A stretch of DNA of 17,526 bases from Bacteroidales bacterium (lineage in GTDB: Bacteria; Bacteroidota; Bacteroidia; Bacteroidales; UBA10428), in assembly GCA_016926235.1 (NCBI GenBank), contig JAFGOZ010000157.1, positions 1 to 17,526 on the forward strand, given 5' to 3'. Shown piece after piece: positions 1 through 8,652 of this stretch. Position 1 is the stretch's first letter. The number at the start of each line of letters is the position of its first letter. The notes under the pieces were generated by a model. That model did no database searches. It had not been told where the DNA came from and saw nothing but the letters and a program-made list of their open reading frames with translations. Made by a program: the position numbers and the translations under genes.

Positions 1-566
1 TCACTTTTCAGGATATTATTAAGAGTGCGGACAACTCTAAAAAATCTATCATATTCACCAGTTGATGGAATGTCCTTTGCCCTTACAATTTCCATGAAGG
101 TTTTAAACTCCGTGTATTTGTAGATGGCATATTTATCAGGATAGCGAAAAGCCAAATATACCGTAACCATTCTTTGTCCGTCATGGAAATGGCTTTTCAT
201 GCTTTTATCGAAAGCATATATTTCTTTGAGAAGGCTATCACAATGAAAAACAAATCTTTCTATGCGCTTATCAATTTCCTCTGACTCATTAAATAAGTCT
301 TGAAACATTTGCCGCACTGCCTCTTGTTTGTAATCAATGAAACGAAGCATTACGGCTTTAGGAAACCAGTGGGGATTTGCCCATAAATTGTTTGTATCCC
401 TGCTGTAAAAACTCTTATCATAGACTGATTTGAAATCATCTGCATTAATATCCCAGTTATCATGAAATGTTTTTAATGCTACCCATTTGTATATTTCACC
501 ATAAGTGCTGGAAGTAATTAATAGTTTATAGTTTTCTATTTGCTTCTTAATGATGTCCAATACCAT
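1..566 (-). CDS. McrB-like AAA+ ATPase, N-terminal part (runs off the left edge)
   Basis: The reading frame opens at ATG 566 on the minus strand and stays open to base 1, giving 188 codons; the 3' part lies outside the window. The translation begins MVLDIIKKQIENYK and contains EIYKWVALKTFHDNWDI, NLWANPHWFPKAVMLRF, a D-L-F-N-E-S-E-E-I-D-K-R-I-E-R-F segment and VYLAFRYPDKYAIYKY. From memory, this order is typical of the helical N-terminal region that precedes the GTPase/AAA+ domain in McrB-family proteins (restriction of modified DNA with a McrC nuclease partner). The Walker motifs would lie outside the window, so ATPase activity cannot be confirmed here. The gene is divergent from the helicase at 884, with about 317 bp between the two starts. 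Any McrC-like partner would be downstream, to the left. The family call rests on recognised sequence pattern, not on a catalytic motif. Confidence 0.75.
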   Translation of the reverse strand, partial: MVLDIIKKQIENYKLLITSSTYGEIYKWVALKTFHDNWDINADDFKSVYDKSFYSRDTNNLWANPHWFPKAVMLRFIDYKQEAVRQMFQDLFNESEEIDKRIERFVFHCDSLLKEIYAFDKSMKSHFHDGQRMVTVYLAFRYPDKYAIYKYTEFKTFMEIVRAKDIPSTGEYDRFFRVVRTLNNILKS

Positions 567-883
567 TATCAGATGTTTTAATAGTTATAACAAAATCTAA
601 TTCAATATTAATGAGTTCTTTAACTTTTAAAGATAGCAAAATAGTCACTTATTTCTCCACTCCAAATGTGGAATTATATTTGGCGATGCATAAATACCAC
701 TATTATCCCTGCTGGCATAATTTATATTAGGACAACATTGCTGTCATTCACCCGTATATGTAATTATATGAAATATAAATGATTTTGTAATTTAGTAGGA
801 CAATCCAGATTGAGTTATTTTTATGTTTTCAAGTATCCTACATAAGCAAATGGTTTTATTATTATCCATCAAATTAGTTGACG
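567..883. other. Divergent intergenic region between the McrB-like and NERD-helicase genes
   Basis: No convincing gene is present in these 317 bases. The region is very AT-rich and must hold the promoters of both divergent genes. One TAnnTTTG box (675-682) lies within a short inverted repeat and is listed separately. A loosely repeated word is seen twice, TTAGGACAAC near 727 and GTAGGACAAT near 796. No clear promoter facing the left-hand gene was identified. Confidence 0.5.
662..683 (+). promoter_or_regulatory. Candidate Bacteroidota -7 box inside a palindrome (possible operator)
   Basis: TATATTTG at 675-682 matches the Bacteroidota -7 consensus TAnnTTTG exactly. It overlaps the right arm of a perfect 6-bp inverted repeat, CCAAAT (662-667) and ATTTGG (678-683), separated by 10 bp. 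A repressor binding the palindrome could cover the promoter. No good -33 TTTG element is seen about 20 bp upstream, and the leader to the ATG at 884 would be roughly 195 nt, so this is only a candidate. Confidence 0.3.
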
Positions 884-3800
884 ATGAGTCTAATAATCTA
901 TAAAGTTGTTGATTTTGAAACATCACATGAGCGAGAGATTTTCGATAACTTATGCAAAATCGTAAAAAAGCAATATGATAATCATGAAGATATTCATTTG
1001 CTGATTGGTAATCCAAGTTTTGACAACCGTGACATAGATGCAGTATTTGTTAAAAGAGACGCCATTACTGTCATAGAATTTAAAAACTATGGAGGGAAAT
1101 TGAGTATTGCCGAGAATGGTGACTGGAAATGTAATGAAATAGTTATTAAAGGGGGAAGCGGTGGAAAGAATCCATATTTGCAAGTTAAATTAAATAAAAC
1201 AGGTCTCTATAAAATTCTCAATTTATGGTTCCCAAAACCATATGTTAATCTAAGTCATATCAGTGGAATAGTGCTTTTTCAAAAACCAGTTGAGATTATA
1301 AATTCATTGCTCCCACCATCAGTTGCAACATGGTTTCATGTGGTTGATATTTCGAGCATAGCAGAAAAACTCTCACAGATTACAAGCAGGGAGATTAATT
1401 ATGCCAATAAAGATTTGCTTGACTTACCTACCAAACTTAATCTGGAAGATACTGTAATTTATGATTCAAGTAAAGAACAAGTTACCTCATTAAGTACTGA
1501 GGTTGAGAAAACTGTGAGTATACCCAGAGATTTAGCATCTCTTCAATTTGAAATCGAAAAAATTGGTTTTAAAACAATCCATCATTTCCCATTGCCTTCA
1601 AGGGAAGAAAAGATATTGGATGTTGCAGACTTAAATCTTGCTGCTCCAACATTAAAATACCTAAGTAGCAAATTCAATAGAAAGGTCTGGCATCATCAAC
1701 ATAAATCTTTACAGGAACTGAAGCAAGGCAATAATGTATGCATTGCCACATCAACTGGTTCTGGGAAAAGTCTTGTATTTTACAGTACAGGTATAGAATT
1801 GCTGTCTTTAGACGAAACTGCAAAGGTTATTGCTATTTATCCATTAAAAGCGTTGGGTAGCCAACAGGATGAAAACTGGGTTAAAGCACTTTCAAAATCT
1901 GGATTAAATGCAAAAGTGGGCAGAATTGTCGGGGGTGTATCAATGGACAAGCGCATTGACATACTTAAATCATGCAGTGTTGTAATATTTACACCTGACG
2001 TTATCCATGCTTTTCTATTAGGCAAAATAGGAGACCCAAAATTCAGGGTACACATTCAGAGATTTTTATCCAAGGTCAGGCTTATCATAATTGACGAAGC
2101 ACATACTTATACAGGTATTTTTGGAAGCAATTCAGCATATTTATTCAGAAGGTTAAATCATGCAATAAACGTATTAAGTGGAAATTTCCCACAATATCTT
2201 GCTGCTTCAGCAACAATAGAAGAACCTGAAAAACACTTATTACAAGTTGTAGGTTTCAATTTCATTACTGTCGACAATGACACTTCGCCAAAGAATGCTT
2301 CAGACATTCTTCTAATTGAGCCTCATGATGCCAGTCAAATGTTGACCAAAATAACCGATTTAGTGGGTTATTTTGCGAAAAGTACTGATTATAAGGGAAT
2401 AACTTTCGTTGATAGTCGAAAAATGGTGGAACAGGTTGCTGGTATTGTAAATAGGGTACAGCCAAAAACAGATGATGAATCAAATGAAGACGAAGAATTG
2501 GAACTGCAGTTTGATAAGGCTATCAACGAATTTAGAGTATATCCCTACAGAGCAGGTTATGAAAAAGAAGATAGTGAACTTATTCAGAAAAAGTTAAGAG
2601 AAGGAAATCTGAATGGTATTATTTCAACTTCTGCTCTTGAATTAGGAATTGATATTGCAGCATTAGATTTGGGTATTTTATTAGGTATACCATATTCTTC
2701 CACGAGTTTCTATCAACGAATCGGTCGAGTAGGAAGAATTGGATGTCAGAGAGACGGATTGATAATAATAATTAATGATAAATCCGTTAGGTCAGCAACA
2801 ATCTTCAAAGACCCTAAAAAACTATTTGACATCCCTATGGCTGAAAGTGCCTTATATCTTGAAAATACTAATCTTCAATATATCCATGCACTTTGTTTTG
2901 CTGAATCAAATGGTGAATATGATGCAATCTCAAAATCTCCTGATGTTTTTGAAACCAATGTGTCTTTCCCTGATACATTTATCGATGTTTGTAATGATGT
3001 GAGAAATCACAATACATCAAGAGAGTATGATGACATAAAAAATTGTGGGGGTAATTATCCTCAATTGGCTTATCCTCTCAGAGACCTTGAACCTCAATTT
3101 AGAGTGGAATTAACTATAGCAGGGCTGGTTACAGAAAATAGAGGCTCATTATCTTACAGCCAAGTCATGAGAGAAACATATCCATGTGCAATCTACTACT
3201 ACTTCGGACAGTCATTAAGGGTAACACATGTTGATGTTAGGAATCGATTAATAACGGTTAAAAGAGAAAGAAGATATTTTACAAAACCAAAACAACTTCC
3301 GCCTGCTATTTTCCCTCAACTTCGTGATGAAAAAATTATTCTTGCAAACGAATATGGTGACCTTAAAATACTTGAATTAGAATTATTGATTTTTGAAAAG
3401 ATAATTGGTTTACAGGAAATTCACGGTGGAGCACAACCATTTGACCGAAATTATCCTATTATTGATAGGGAGAATAGACTTACATATAGAAATCCTGATT
3501 TTACCAGAAGTTATCGAACAACAGGAATTCTAATTACTCATCCAAGGTTTAATCAACCAAATGTGCGAACTGATTTAATTTCGCAAATTATATACGAAAT
3601 TTTTCTATTGAATATCCCCTATGAGCCACAAGATGTTGGGTATGGAAGAAATAAATTCCGACCAAATACTTTGGGTTTTGAAACGGATAGCAGATTTATT
3701 GTAGTATATGACCAATCCTACGGCAGTCTTAGGTTAACACATCGTTTGGCTGAATATGAACAATTAAAAAAGGTATTTGATATTGCTTGTGAAATAATTA

Positions 3801-4150
3801 CACGTACAGATTATATATTTTCATTTGTTGACGGAGAATCCCTTAATGAAGAAACCATTGATGCTATTCATGAAATGAGAGATTGTCTTCAAGAAGATTG
3901 TATTGAAATTAATTTTCAAGGGGATAATCGAGTTCCTGTAATTAAGCCAAATTCTTATTGTTTATATACTGGGAAAAGGATAAAAATCATAGACGTAGTA
4001 AATACTGACAGGGGCTTGAAATATCGTTTAATATCAAAGAGAGGAGGTACAACAAGAATGAAACTGGTCTCAATTAACGATGTGTCACCGATTGAACATG
4101 AAAGTAAGATGGGATATTTTAGTTTTGAATCTTATATGGTTGAAGATTAG
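884..4150 (+). CDS. SF2 DEAH helicase with N-terminal NERD nuclease domain
   Basis: This encodes an apparent DNA helicase-nuclease of 1088 aa. An N-terminal NERD (nuclease-related, PD-(D/E)XK-like) domain covers about residues 15-110, with D52 and the pair E65-F-K67 (IEFKN) as likely metal-binding and catalytic residues. The helicase core follows: motif I ATSTGSGKS (about 288-296), Ia AIYPLKALGSQQ, motif II DEAH (404-407), motif III SAT (442-444), motif V STSALELGIDI and motif VI QRIGRVGR (611-618). This pattern is closest to the Lhr/YprA/MrfA-like branch of SF2. Around 937-975, VVYDQSYGSLRLTHRL recalls the DUF1998 domain of that branch, but the usual Cys cluster is missing. ATG 884 is preferred over the in-frame TTG 878, two codons upstream. 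The gene heads a co-directional block with the RecQ-like gene at 4486. Substrate and function are not known; defence is inferred from architecture and neighbours. Confidence 0.85.
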   Translation: MSLIIYKVVDFETSHEREIFDNLCKIVKKQYDNHEDIHLLIGNPSFDNRDIDAVFVKRDAITVIEFKNYGGKLSIAENGDWKCNEIVIKGGSGGKNPYLQVKLNKTGLYKILNLWFPKPYVNLSHISGIVLFQKPVEIINSLLPPSVATWFHVVDISSIAEKLSQITSREINYANKDLLDLPTKLNLEDTVIYDSSKEQVTSLSTEVEKTVSIPRDLASLQFEIEKIGFKTIHHFPLPSREEKILDVADLNLAAPTLKYLSSKFNRKVWHHQHKSLQELKQGNNVCIATSTGSGKSLVFYSTGIELLSLDETAKVIAIYPLKALGSQQDENWVKALSKSGLNAKVGRIVGGVSMDKRIDILKSCSVVIFTPDVIHAFLLGKIGDPKFRVHIQRFLSKVRLIIIDEAHTYTGIFGSNSAYLFRRLNHAINVLSGNFPQYLAASATIEEPEKHLLQVVGFNFITVDNDTSPKNASDILLIEPHDASQMLTKITDLVGYFAKSTDYKGITFVDSRKMVEQVAGIVNRVQPKTDDESNEDEELELQFDKAINEFRVYPYRAGYEKEDSELIQKKLREGNLNGIISTSALELGIDIAALDLGILLGIPYSSTSFYQRIGRVGRIGCQRDGLIIIINDKSVRSATIFKDPKKLFDIPMAESALYLENTNLQYIHALCFAESNGEYDAISKSPDVFETNVSFPDTFIDVCNDVRNHNTSREYDDIKNCGGNYPQLAYPLRDLEPQFRVELTIAGLVTENRGSLSYSQVMRETYPCAIYYYFGQSLRVTHVDVRNRLITVKRERRYFTKPKQLPPAIFPQLRDEKIILANEYGDLKILELELLIFEKIIGLQEIHGGAQPFDRNYPIIDRENRLTYRNPDFTRSYRTTGILITHPRFNQPNVRTDLISQIIYEIFLLNIPYEPQDVGYGRNKFRPNTLGFETDSRFIVVYDQSYGSLRLTHRLAEYEQLKKVFDIACEIITRTDYIFSFVDGESLNEETIDAIHEMRDCLQEDCIEINFQGDNRVPVIKPNSYCLYTGKRIKIIDVVNTDRGLKYRLISKRGGTTRMKLVSINDVSPIEHESKMGYFSFESYMVED

Positions 4151-4163
4151 CATGTCCGTCAAA

Positions 4164-4334
4164 TTATTTTGTTTGTCTCCTCTCCCAAGGCGGAATCGGA
4201 TTGTCCAACTTCCACAGTCCTATCTTATTATTTCTGGCATATTCTTCAGCCTGAGCATACTGCTGGTCTGATGAATACCTTATTAAAATACTTTTTTTAA
4301 AAATCGGCTGTCCGACAAATTTAATTCTGTAATT
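4164..4334 (-). pseudogene. C-terminal remnant of a staphylococcal-nuclease-like (thermonuclease) gene
   Basis: The minus strand is open for 56 codons, from just inside an in-frame stop at 4335-4337 to a TAA at 4164-4166. The peptide contains the segment YAQAEEYARNNKIGLW followed by NPIPPWERR and a short tail. The A-E-x-x-A-R-x-x-K-x-G-L-W and P-I-P-P-W-E-x-R pattern is the characteristic end of SNase-family nucleases. The N-terminal two thirds, with the catalytic residues, are absent, and no start codon gives a whole domain. I read it as debris of a gene deleted or replaced between the two helicases. The strand is opposite to its neighbours, so it was not part of their operon. Confidence 0.65.
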
Positions 4335-4340
4335 TTATCC

Positions 4341-4379
4341 ATGTTGTAGTTGATTTTCGCAAAAACCAAATTACAACAT
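4341..4379. repeat. Short inverted repeat in the gap upstream of the RecQ-like gene
   Basis: ATGTTGTA (4341-4348) and TACAACAT (4372-4379) form a perfect 8-bp inverted repeat with a 23-nt loop. It is followed closely by the C/G-rich word GGGGATTACCCC (4396-4407), which can form a 4-bp stem. The position between the nuclease remnant and the RecQ-like gene would fit a leader structure, a terminator without a U-tract, or a rearrangement scar. The rest of 4335-4485 shows no gene. TACTTTTA (4407-4414) is one mismatch from the TAnnTTTG box but lacks a clear -33 partner. Confidence 0.35.
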
Positions 4380-4485
4380 CTGGGGGAAACCTTCGGGGAT
4401 TACCCCTACTTTTATTATTTTAATCGGACACTACTGTTTCTATTTATAAAATTACCATCCTGTGAAATAACCAAATCAATAGCCA

Positions 4486-7400
4486 TTGAAAAAGTACACT
4501 GCAAACTACGCATACACAAATCCGAACTTCGTTATACAGAATCTTATAGAAAATCCTATTGATACGGATTTGCTCCCAATTCTATTCGTTATTAAAAATA
4601 TCTTGCAGAGGGGTTTTCCTACCACACTTTCAAAAAATCTGCAGAGCACGCTTGGCGAAATTCACAAAGAAGATGATTTTAAGGAAAGGTTTTTATTTGC
4701 TACCAAACAAACCCCAATTTGGCATAATACTATCAAAGGAGATAGGGAACGAAATTATTATCCAGCAAAGGATTTCTTTGAAAACATCATCATTAATGAG
4801 TTTGGGCAATATTCATTTGTCCAATCCTTAATCATCCCAGAAATTGAAATAAACGACATTGTTGGATACGAGGATAAGCATTTCATCAATCAACAAGTTG
4901 ATTTTTACCTTCCACAAGCGAAACTTGTAATAGAAATAGATGGGCAACAACACAAAAAAGATAAGATAACGAGAGTTTCTGACGGCACAAGGGATAATTA
5001 CCTTGCTCAACAAGGGATTATAACGATTCGAATTAATACTGATGAATTACGCAATGGGAAATATAAAAGTAAGGTAACCAAAATCTTAGAGCACCTTTCA
5101 AGACATGATAAACTTCTTAATTTTTATAGAACTGCCTGTGAGAAAATAGAAACAAATAGTATCAGTGACACAGAGATTAGAACCAAATTATTGCCGACAG
5201 CAGTAATTCGTTTTCAAATACTGCTAATAGAGTTGATGACACATAAGTATTTGTCCCTTAATGGAGAGTGGAATTTAAATCTTCTCATACACGAAGGCTT
5301 AGAAACTTCACCAGAGTTAGCAATTAATGATTTGCTTATTTGGATAGACCATTTATGGCAACTCAAGAACAAATCAAAAATTGAAAAGCCAATCTTGCAT
5401 CTCAAAACGACTAAAGATAAATCTGAATTTATACCGACTACTAAGGCTATCAATATTGATTTTTCATTATTCAAAAGGTATACGGATGAAAACCGTTTAA
5501 ATCCTGACGTAATTTATTTACGAACAGATTATTTTGACGACCCAAAAGTAAAATCCTATTTCAGGGTAAGTACATCAGAGCCAATTAATTACAATATTAC
5601 AGAAGAAGATAAACCTACATTAGAATTCTTTTTGCACAATATCTTTGATAAGCGTACCTTCAGAGAAGGACAACTTCCGATAATATCAAATGCCTTAAAT
5701 CGAAGAGATACGATAGGATTATTACCGACTGGTGGCGGAAAGTCATTGTGTTATCAACTTCCTTGCTTATTACAACCGAGCATTAATTTCGTTGTATGTC
5801 CCATCAAATCTTTGATGCAAGACCAATACGATAGCATGGTAAACATTCTTGTCACCAATGCAAACTTTGTAACGAGTGATAAAGATAAAGATGTAAGACG
5901 ACAAATTGAATCAGATTTTGAACAGGGTCGATTCCTATTTGTATGGATTTCACCTGAAAAGTTTCAGATTCCATCATTCCGAGAGAAGATTAGTTCAGTG
6001 GTTGCTAATTTCTCCATCGCTTATGCAGTTATTGATGAAGTGCACTGCCTCTCTGAATGGGGTCATGATTTTAGGACTTCATATTTGAATTTAGCAAAGA
6101 CCATTGATAATTTGAGTCCAAAAGATAAAAATGGTGATGGTACAATCAAGTTCATAGGATTAACAGCGACTGCATCTGTGAATGTTTTAAAAGACATAAA
6201 GATTGAATTTTCTCGCAGAAAACAAAGATTAGAGGATGAAAACATAAAATCCCTTTTAGATTACAGTCGCAAAGAACTGCAGTTTGAAGTTATAAATGAC
6301 AATGGTAATAAGAGGGAAGTATTACAAAATTTGATTAGTGGTTTATGGGATTCCAAAGATTTAACTAAACCTGATGAGAAAGCAGGGCTGGTATTTACCC
6401 CAAATGTAAATGGTGAATATGGGTGTTATTCTATTTGTAATTTTCTAAATACACTTTATCAAGGAAAAGTAAATTGGTTTGCTGGTGATATTCCAAAGGT
6501 TTATGAATATGATGATAACGGGAATAAAACTGGTCGAAAAATCCCAGTGATGTCATTGGACGAATTTAAAAAACATCGGGAAAACGTACAGCACAATTTT
6601 AAAAATAACCAATACCTATTATTAGTTGCTACAAAAGCATTTGGTATGGGAATTGATAAGCAGAATATTTATTCCACTTTCCATTATGGATTACCAAGTT
6701 CAGTAGAAGCATTATACCAAGAAGCGGGAAGAGCAGGTCGATGGGATAAGAATCTTATAGAAAATAAAGATAAAATCGGGAAATGTTATGTCATTTATTC
6801 TCCTGAAATCATTGATAATGATAAGGTGGAACGTTTATTTCACAAAGACACAACATTTGCGGAATTGAAAGAAATAAGCAATGAGGTCAAATGGAATGGC
6901 AGGGACATTTTCAAACAAGTATTTCTTTTTACAAAAGGGCAAAAAGACATTGAAGAAGACCTAAATGTAATATTGAATGTTATTAAGTTCTATTTCAAGG
7001 CAGATGAAGCCGTTAATATATTTTGGAAGGATGCTGATTCAAAACTGAAAATAGATGAGGATACATTGCAGAAAGCCATCTATCGATTGAGTTTATTAGG
7101 TATAGTAACAGATTGGACAACAAACTTTATTGACCATTTTTGTGTCCATTTTAAAAACCTGAATGAAAGTAACATAATCAGTAGTGTTACGAACTATATA
7201 TCGAAATACGAACCAAATACAAATGTTGCAGTTGAAATCGGGAAGGTTGAAAAGCCAGACGTTTTAGAAAAGTCCATCTGTTATTTACTCAATTGGACAT
7301 TTGAAAACATTTCACACAATCGTAAACAATCATTAAAAACATTGAGGGATTGGTGCAATGATTTCATATATGACGAAAACTTTGGAAGTGAAGATTTTAA

Positions 7401-8001
7401 AAAGCGTATTGATAGTTATTTTATTTTTTCAGATACAACCTTCATTCTTCAAGATATCGGTGAATCCCCAAGGAAATATGAGAATTGGTTTGAAGCATTA
7501 TACATTTACGAAGAAACTAACGAAGTAGATGAGAAAAATGTCCCAAAGAAACTTAAACTATATATTCCAGATATCCTCAATTTACAGAGGAGAAAAATGG
7601 AACTGGAAAAACTCAAAGATAGTATAAGCAGATTTTTGGAAAGTTATCGTAATAACTTAGGTTTAAACTTTCTAAGTGGATTTGTTCGTTTATCCCTTTC
7701 AGAGTATGTAGATAGTGATGGCAAAGAGCGATTTGAAAGTGCTTTAGACATGATAAAACAAACCTTTAGTGCTGAATGTCAGGACGACTTTTTTCAGCGC
7801 CTAATGTTTACAGGTAAAAACCTTAGTGAGGAACAAAAAGTGCAATTATGTCAGTCAATATCAAGATTTTATCCCGAAAGAATGGAACAATTTGCTGAAT
7901 ATTATGATTTGGCATATCTGCTTAACGAGATATATTCTCAAAAACTAATAACAATTAAAAAACTCAACAATATACTATATGAGCAACTTGCAGAAATTTA
8001 A
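4486..8001 (+). CDS. RecQ-like SF2 helicase with N-terminal DUF559/Vsr-like nuclease domain
   Basis: This 1171-aa protein fuses a nuclease to a RecQ-type helicase. Residues about 100-200 form a DUF559 (Vsr/PD-(D/E)XK-fold) domain: QVDFYLPQAKLVIEIDGQQH (D139, E150, D152, H156), followed by a GTRDNYLAQQG helix and ITIRI strand. The helicase follows: a motif 0-like FREGQ, motif I PTGGGKSLCYQLP (414-426), Ia CPIKSLMQDQ, motif II DEVH (517-520) then CLSEWGHDFR, the RecQ signature, motif III LTATAS, motif V ATKAFGMGIDKQN and motif VI QEAGRAGR (745-752). A winged-helix-like segment may follow near 860-900; no zinc Cys cluster or HRDC domain is evident, and the C-terminal 350 residues are unassigned. 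The start is TTG 4486: an in-frame TAG lies at 4480-4482, and the first internal ATG would delete the nuclease domain. It overlaps the next gene by 23 bp. Confidence 0.88.
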   Translation: MKKYTANYAYTNPNFVIQNLIENPIDTDLLPILFVIKNILQRGFPTTLSKNLQSTLGEIHKEDDFKERFLFATKQTPIWHNTIKGDRERNYYPAKDFFENIIINEFGQYSFVQSLIIPEIEINDIVGYEDKHFINQQVDFYLPQAKLVIEIDGQQHKKDKITRVSDGTRDNYLAQQGIITIRINTDELRNGKYKSKVTKILEHLSRHDKLLNFYRTACEKIETNSISDTEIRTKLLPTAVIRFQILLIELMTHKYLSLNGEWNLNLLIHEGLETSPELAINDLLIWIDHLWQLKNKSKIEKPILHLKTTKDKSEFIPTTKAINIDFSLFKRYTDENRLNPDVIYLRTDYFDDPKVKSYFRVSTSEPINYNITEEDKPTLEFFLHNIFDKRTFREGQLPIISNALNRRDTIGLLPTGGGKSLCYQLPCLLQPSINFVVCPIKSLMQDQYDSMVNILVTNANFVTSDKDKDVRRQIESDFEQGRFLFVWISPEKFQIPSFREKISSVVANFSIAYAVIDEVHCLSEWGHDFRTSYLNLAKTIDNLSPKDKNGDGTIKFIGLTATASVNVLKDIKIEFSRRKQRLEDENIKSLLDYSRKELQFEVINDNGNKREVLQNLISGLWDSKDLTKPDEKAGLVFTPNVNGEYGCYSICNFLNTLYQGKVNWFAGDIPKVYEYDDNGNKTGRKIPVMSLDEFKKHRENVQHNFKNNQYLLLVATKAFGMGIDKQNIYSTFHYGLPSSVEALYQEAGRAGRWDKNLIENKDKIGKCYVIYSPEIIDNDKVERLFHKDTTFAELKEISNEVKWNGRDIFKQVFLFTKGQKDIEEDLNVILNVIKFYFKADEAVNIFWKDADSKLKIDEDTLQKAIYRLSLLGIVTDWTTNFIDHFCVHFKNLNESNIISSVTNYISKYEPNTNVAVEIGKVEKPDVLEKSICYLLNWTFENISHNRKQSLKTLRDWCNDFIYDENFGSEDFKKRIDSYFIFSDTTFILQDIGESPRKYENWFEALYIYEETNEVDEKNVPKKLKLYIPDILNLQRRKMELEKLKDSISRFLESYRNNLGLNFLSGFVRLSLSEYVDSDGKERFESALDMIKQTFSAECQDDFFQRLMFTGKNLSEEQKVQLCQSISRFYPERMEQFAEYYDLAYLLNEIYSQKLITIKKLNNILYEQLAEI

Positions 8002-8506
8002 TACGACATTAGAAGACTTTGATAAAGAAGTTGGCAAACTAAAAGCGGTTTCAACTGCATATCAAAAATTGGAAGCCTTAGTAGATTCTTATGGTGACAT
8101 AAGTAACCAATTTGAACAGAGTGTCAAAATGCTTGAAAACATCAATGAACTTCATAAAGGGCATCTGGAAAAAGTTGAAAACATTTTAGAAGAAAATACC
8201 GAACTCATAAGAAGGGAAAACAAAGACTTTTACAAAGAATTTGAAAGTACAATCCGTATAAAACTCGATGACAACAAATCTCAAATAAAACAACTCATTG
8301 AAAACGAGAGGATTAGAATAAAAGAGATTTTCGAAATTGAGTTTGCCAAAAACACAAAAGAACTTATACAGGTAATTATAAATGAAACCAATAAGCAATC
8401 CCAAATTCTTCTGAGTTATCAAAAAAGCATTAAAATATCTATTTGGTTATTAGGAGGAGTGAATTTATTTTTATGTGCGATGGCAATCTACAAGTTGTGG
8501 TTTTAG
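7979..8506 (+). CDS. Coiled-coil protein with one C-terminal transmembrane helix
   Basis: This 175-aa protein is rich in Glu, Lys, Gln and Leu from about residue 10 to 148, as expected for a long helical or coiled-coil rod with almost no Gly or Pro. A single hydrophobic stretch at about 152-172 (SIWLLGGVNLFLCAMAIYKL) ends four residues before the C-terminus, suggesting a tail-anchored inner-membrane protein with its rod in the cytoplasm. ATG 7979 lies inside the RecQ-like gene, overlapping its last 23 bp in another frame, so the two are probably translationally coupled and work together. I do not recognise the family. A role as membrane tether, sensor or scaffold for the helicase-nucleases is an inference. 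The stop codon abuts a weak hairpin. Confidence 0.8.
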   Translation: MSNLQKFNTTLEDFDKEVGKLKAVSTAYQKLEALVDSYGDISNQFEQSVKMLENINELHKGHLEKVENILEENTELIRRENKDFYKEFESTIRIKLDDNKSQIKQLIENERIRIKEIFEIEFAKNTKELIQVIINETNKQSQILLSYQKSIKISIWLLGGVNLFLCAMAIYKLWF

Positions 8507-8523
8507 ACCTTTGACTTAGGTCT
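8505..8523 (+). terminator. Weak hairpin at the end of the helicase block
   Basis: AGACCT (8505-8510) and AGGTCT (8518-8523) form a perfect 6-bp stem with a 7-nt loop, followed by only TTTC. The left arm begins within the TAG stop codon. The position at the end of the three-gene block suits a terminator, but the stem is short and the T-tract poor. Confidence 0.35.
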
Positions 8524-8652
8524 TTCAAAATACCCTCTGTTTGGACAAATAATAGGATATAGATTTAACTACCAAATTACTGGGTAGGATACTGGGGTCT
8601 CGAATCATATGTTACATTCAAGAATTGTAATGGGGAGCAACTTCAATATAGG

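Noticed and set aside
878..883. TTG start for the NERD helicase
   Set aside because: An ATG lies just two codons downstream, which is more usual; the difference does not affect any domain.
4350..4562. 70-aa plus-strand ORF before the RecQ-like gene
   Set aside because: It overlaps the RecQ-like N-terminus in another frame and shows no domain; its start lies in the inverted repeat.
884..8001. Assignment to DISARM, Druantia, Dpd or BREX
   Set aside because: Each has a helicase of a broadly similar class, but none of their other hallmark genes (methylase, DUF1998 plus PLD pair, DpdA-like TGT, PglZ/BrxL) is present in the window.
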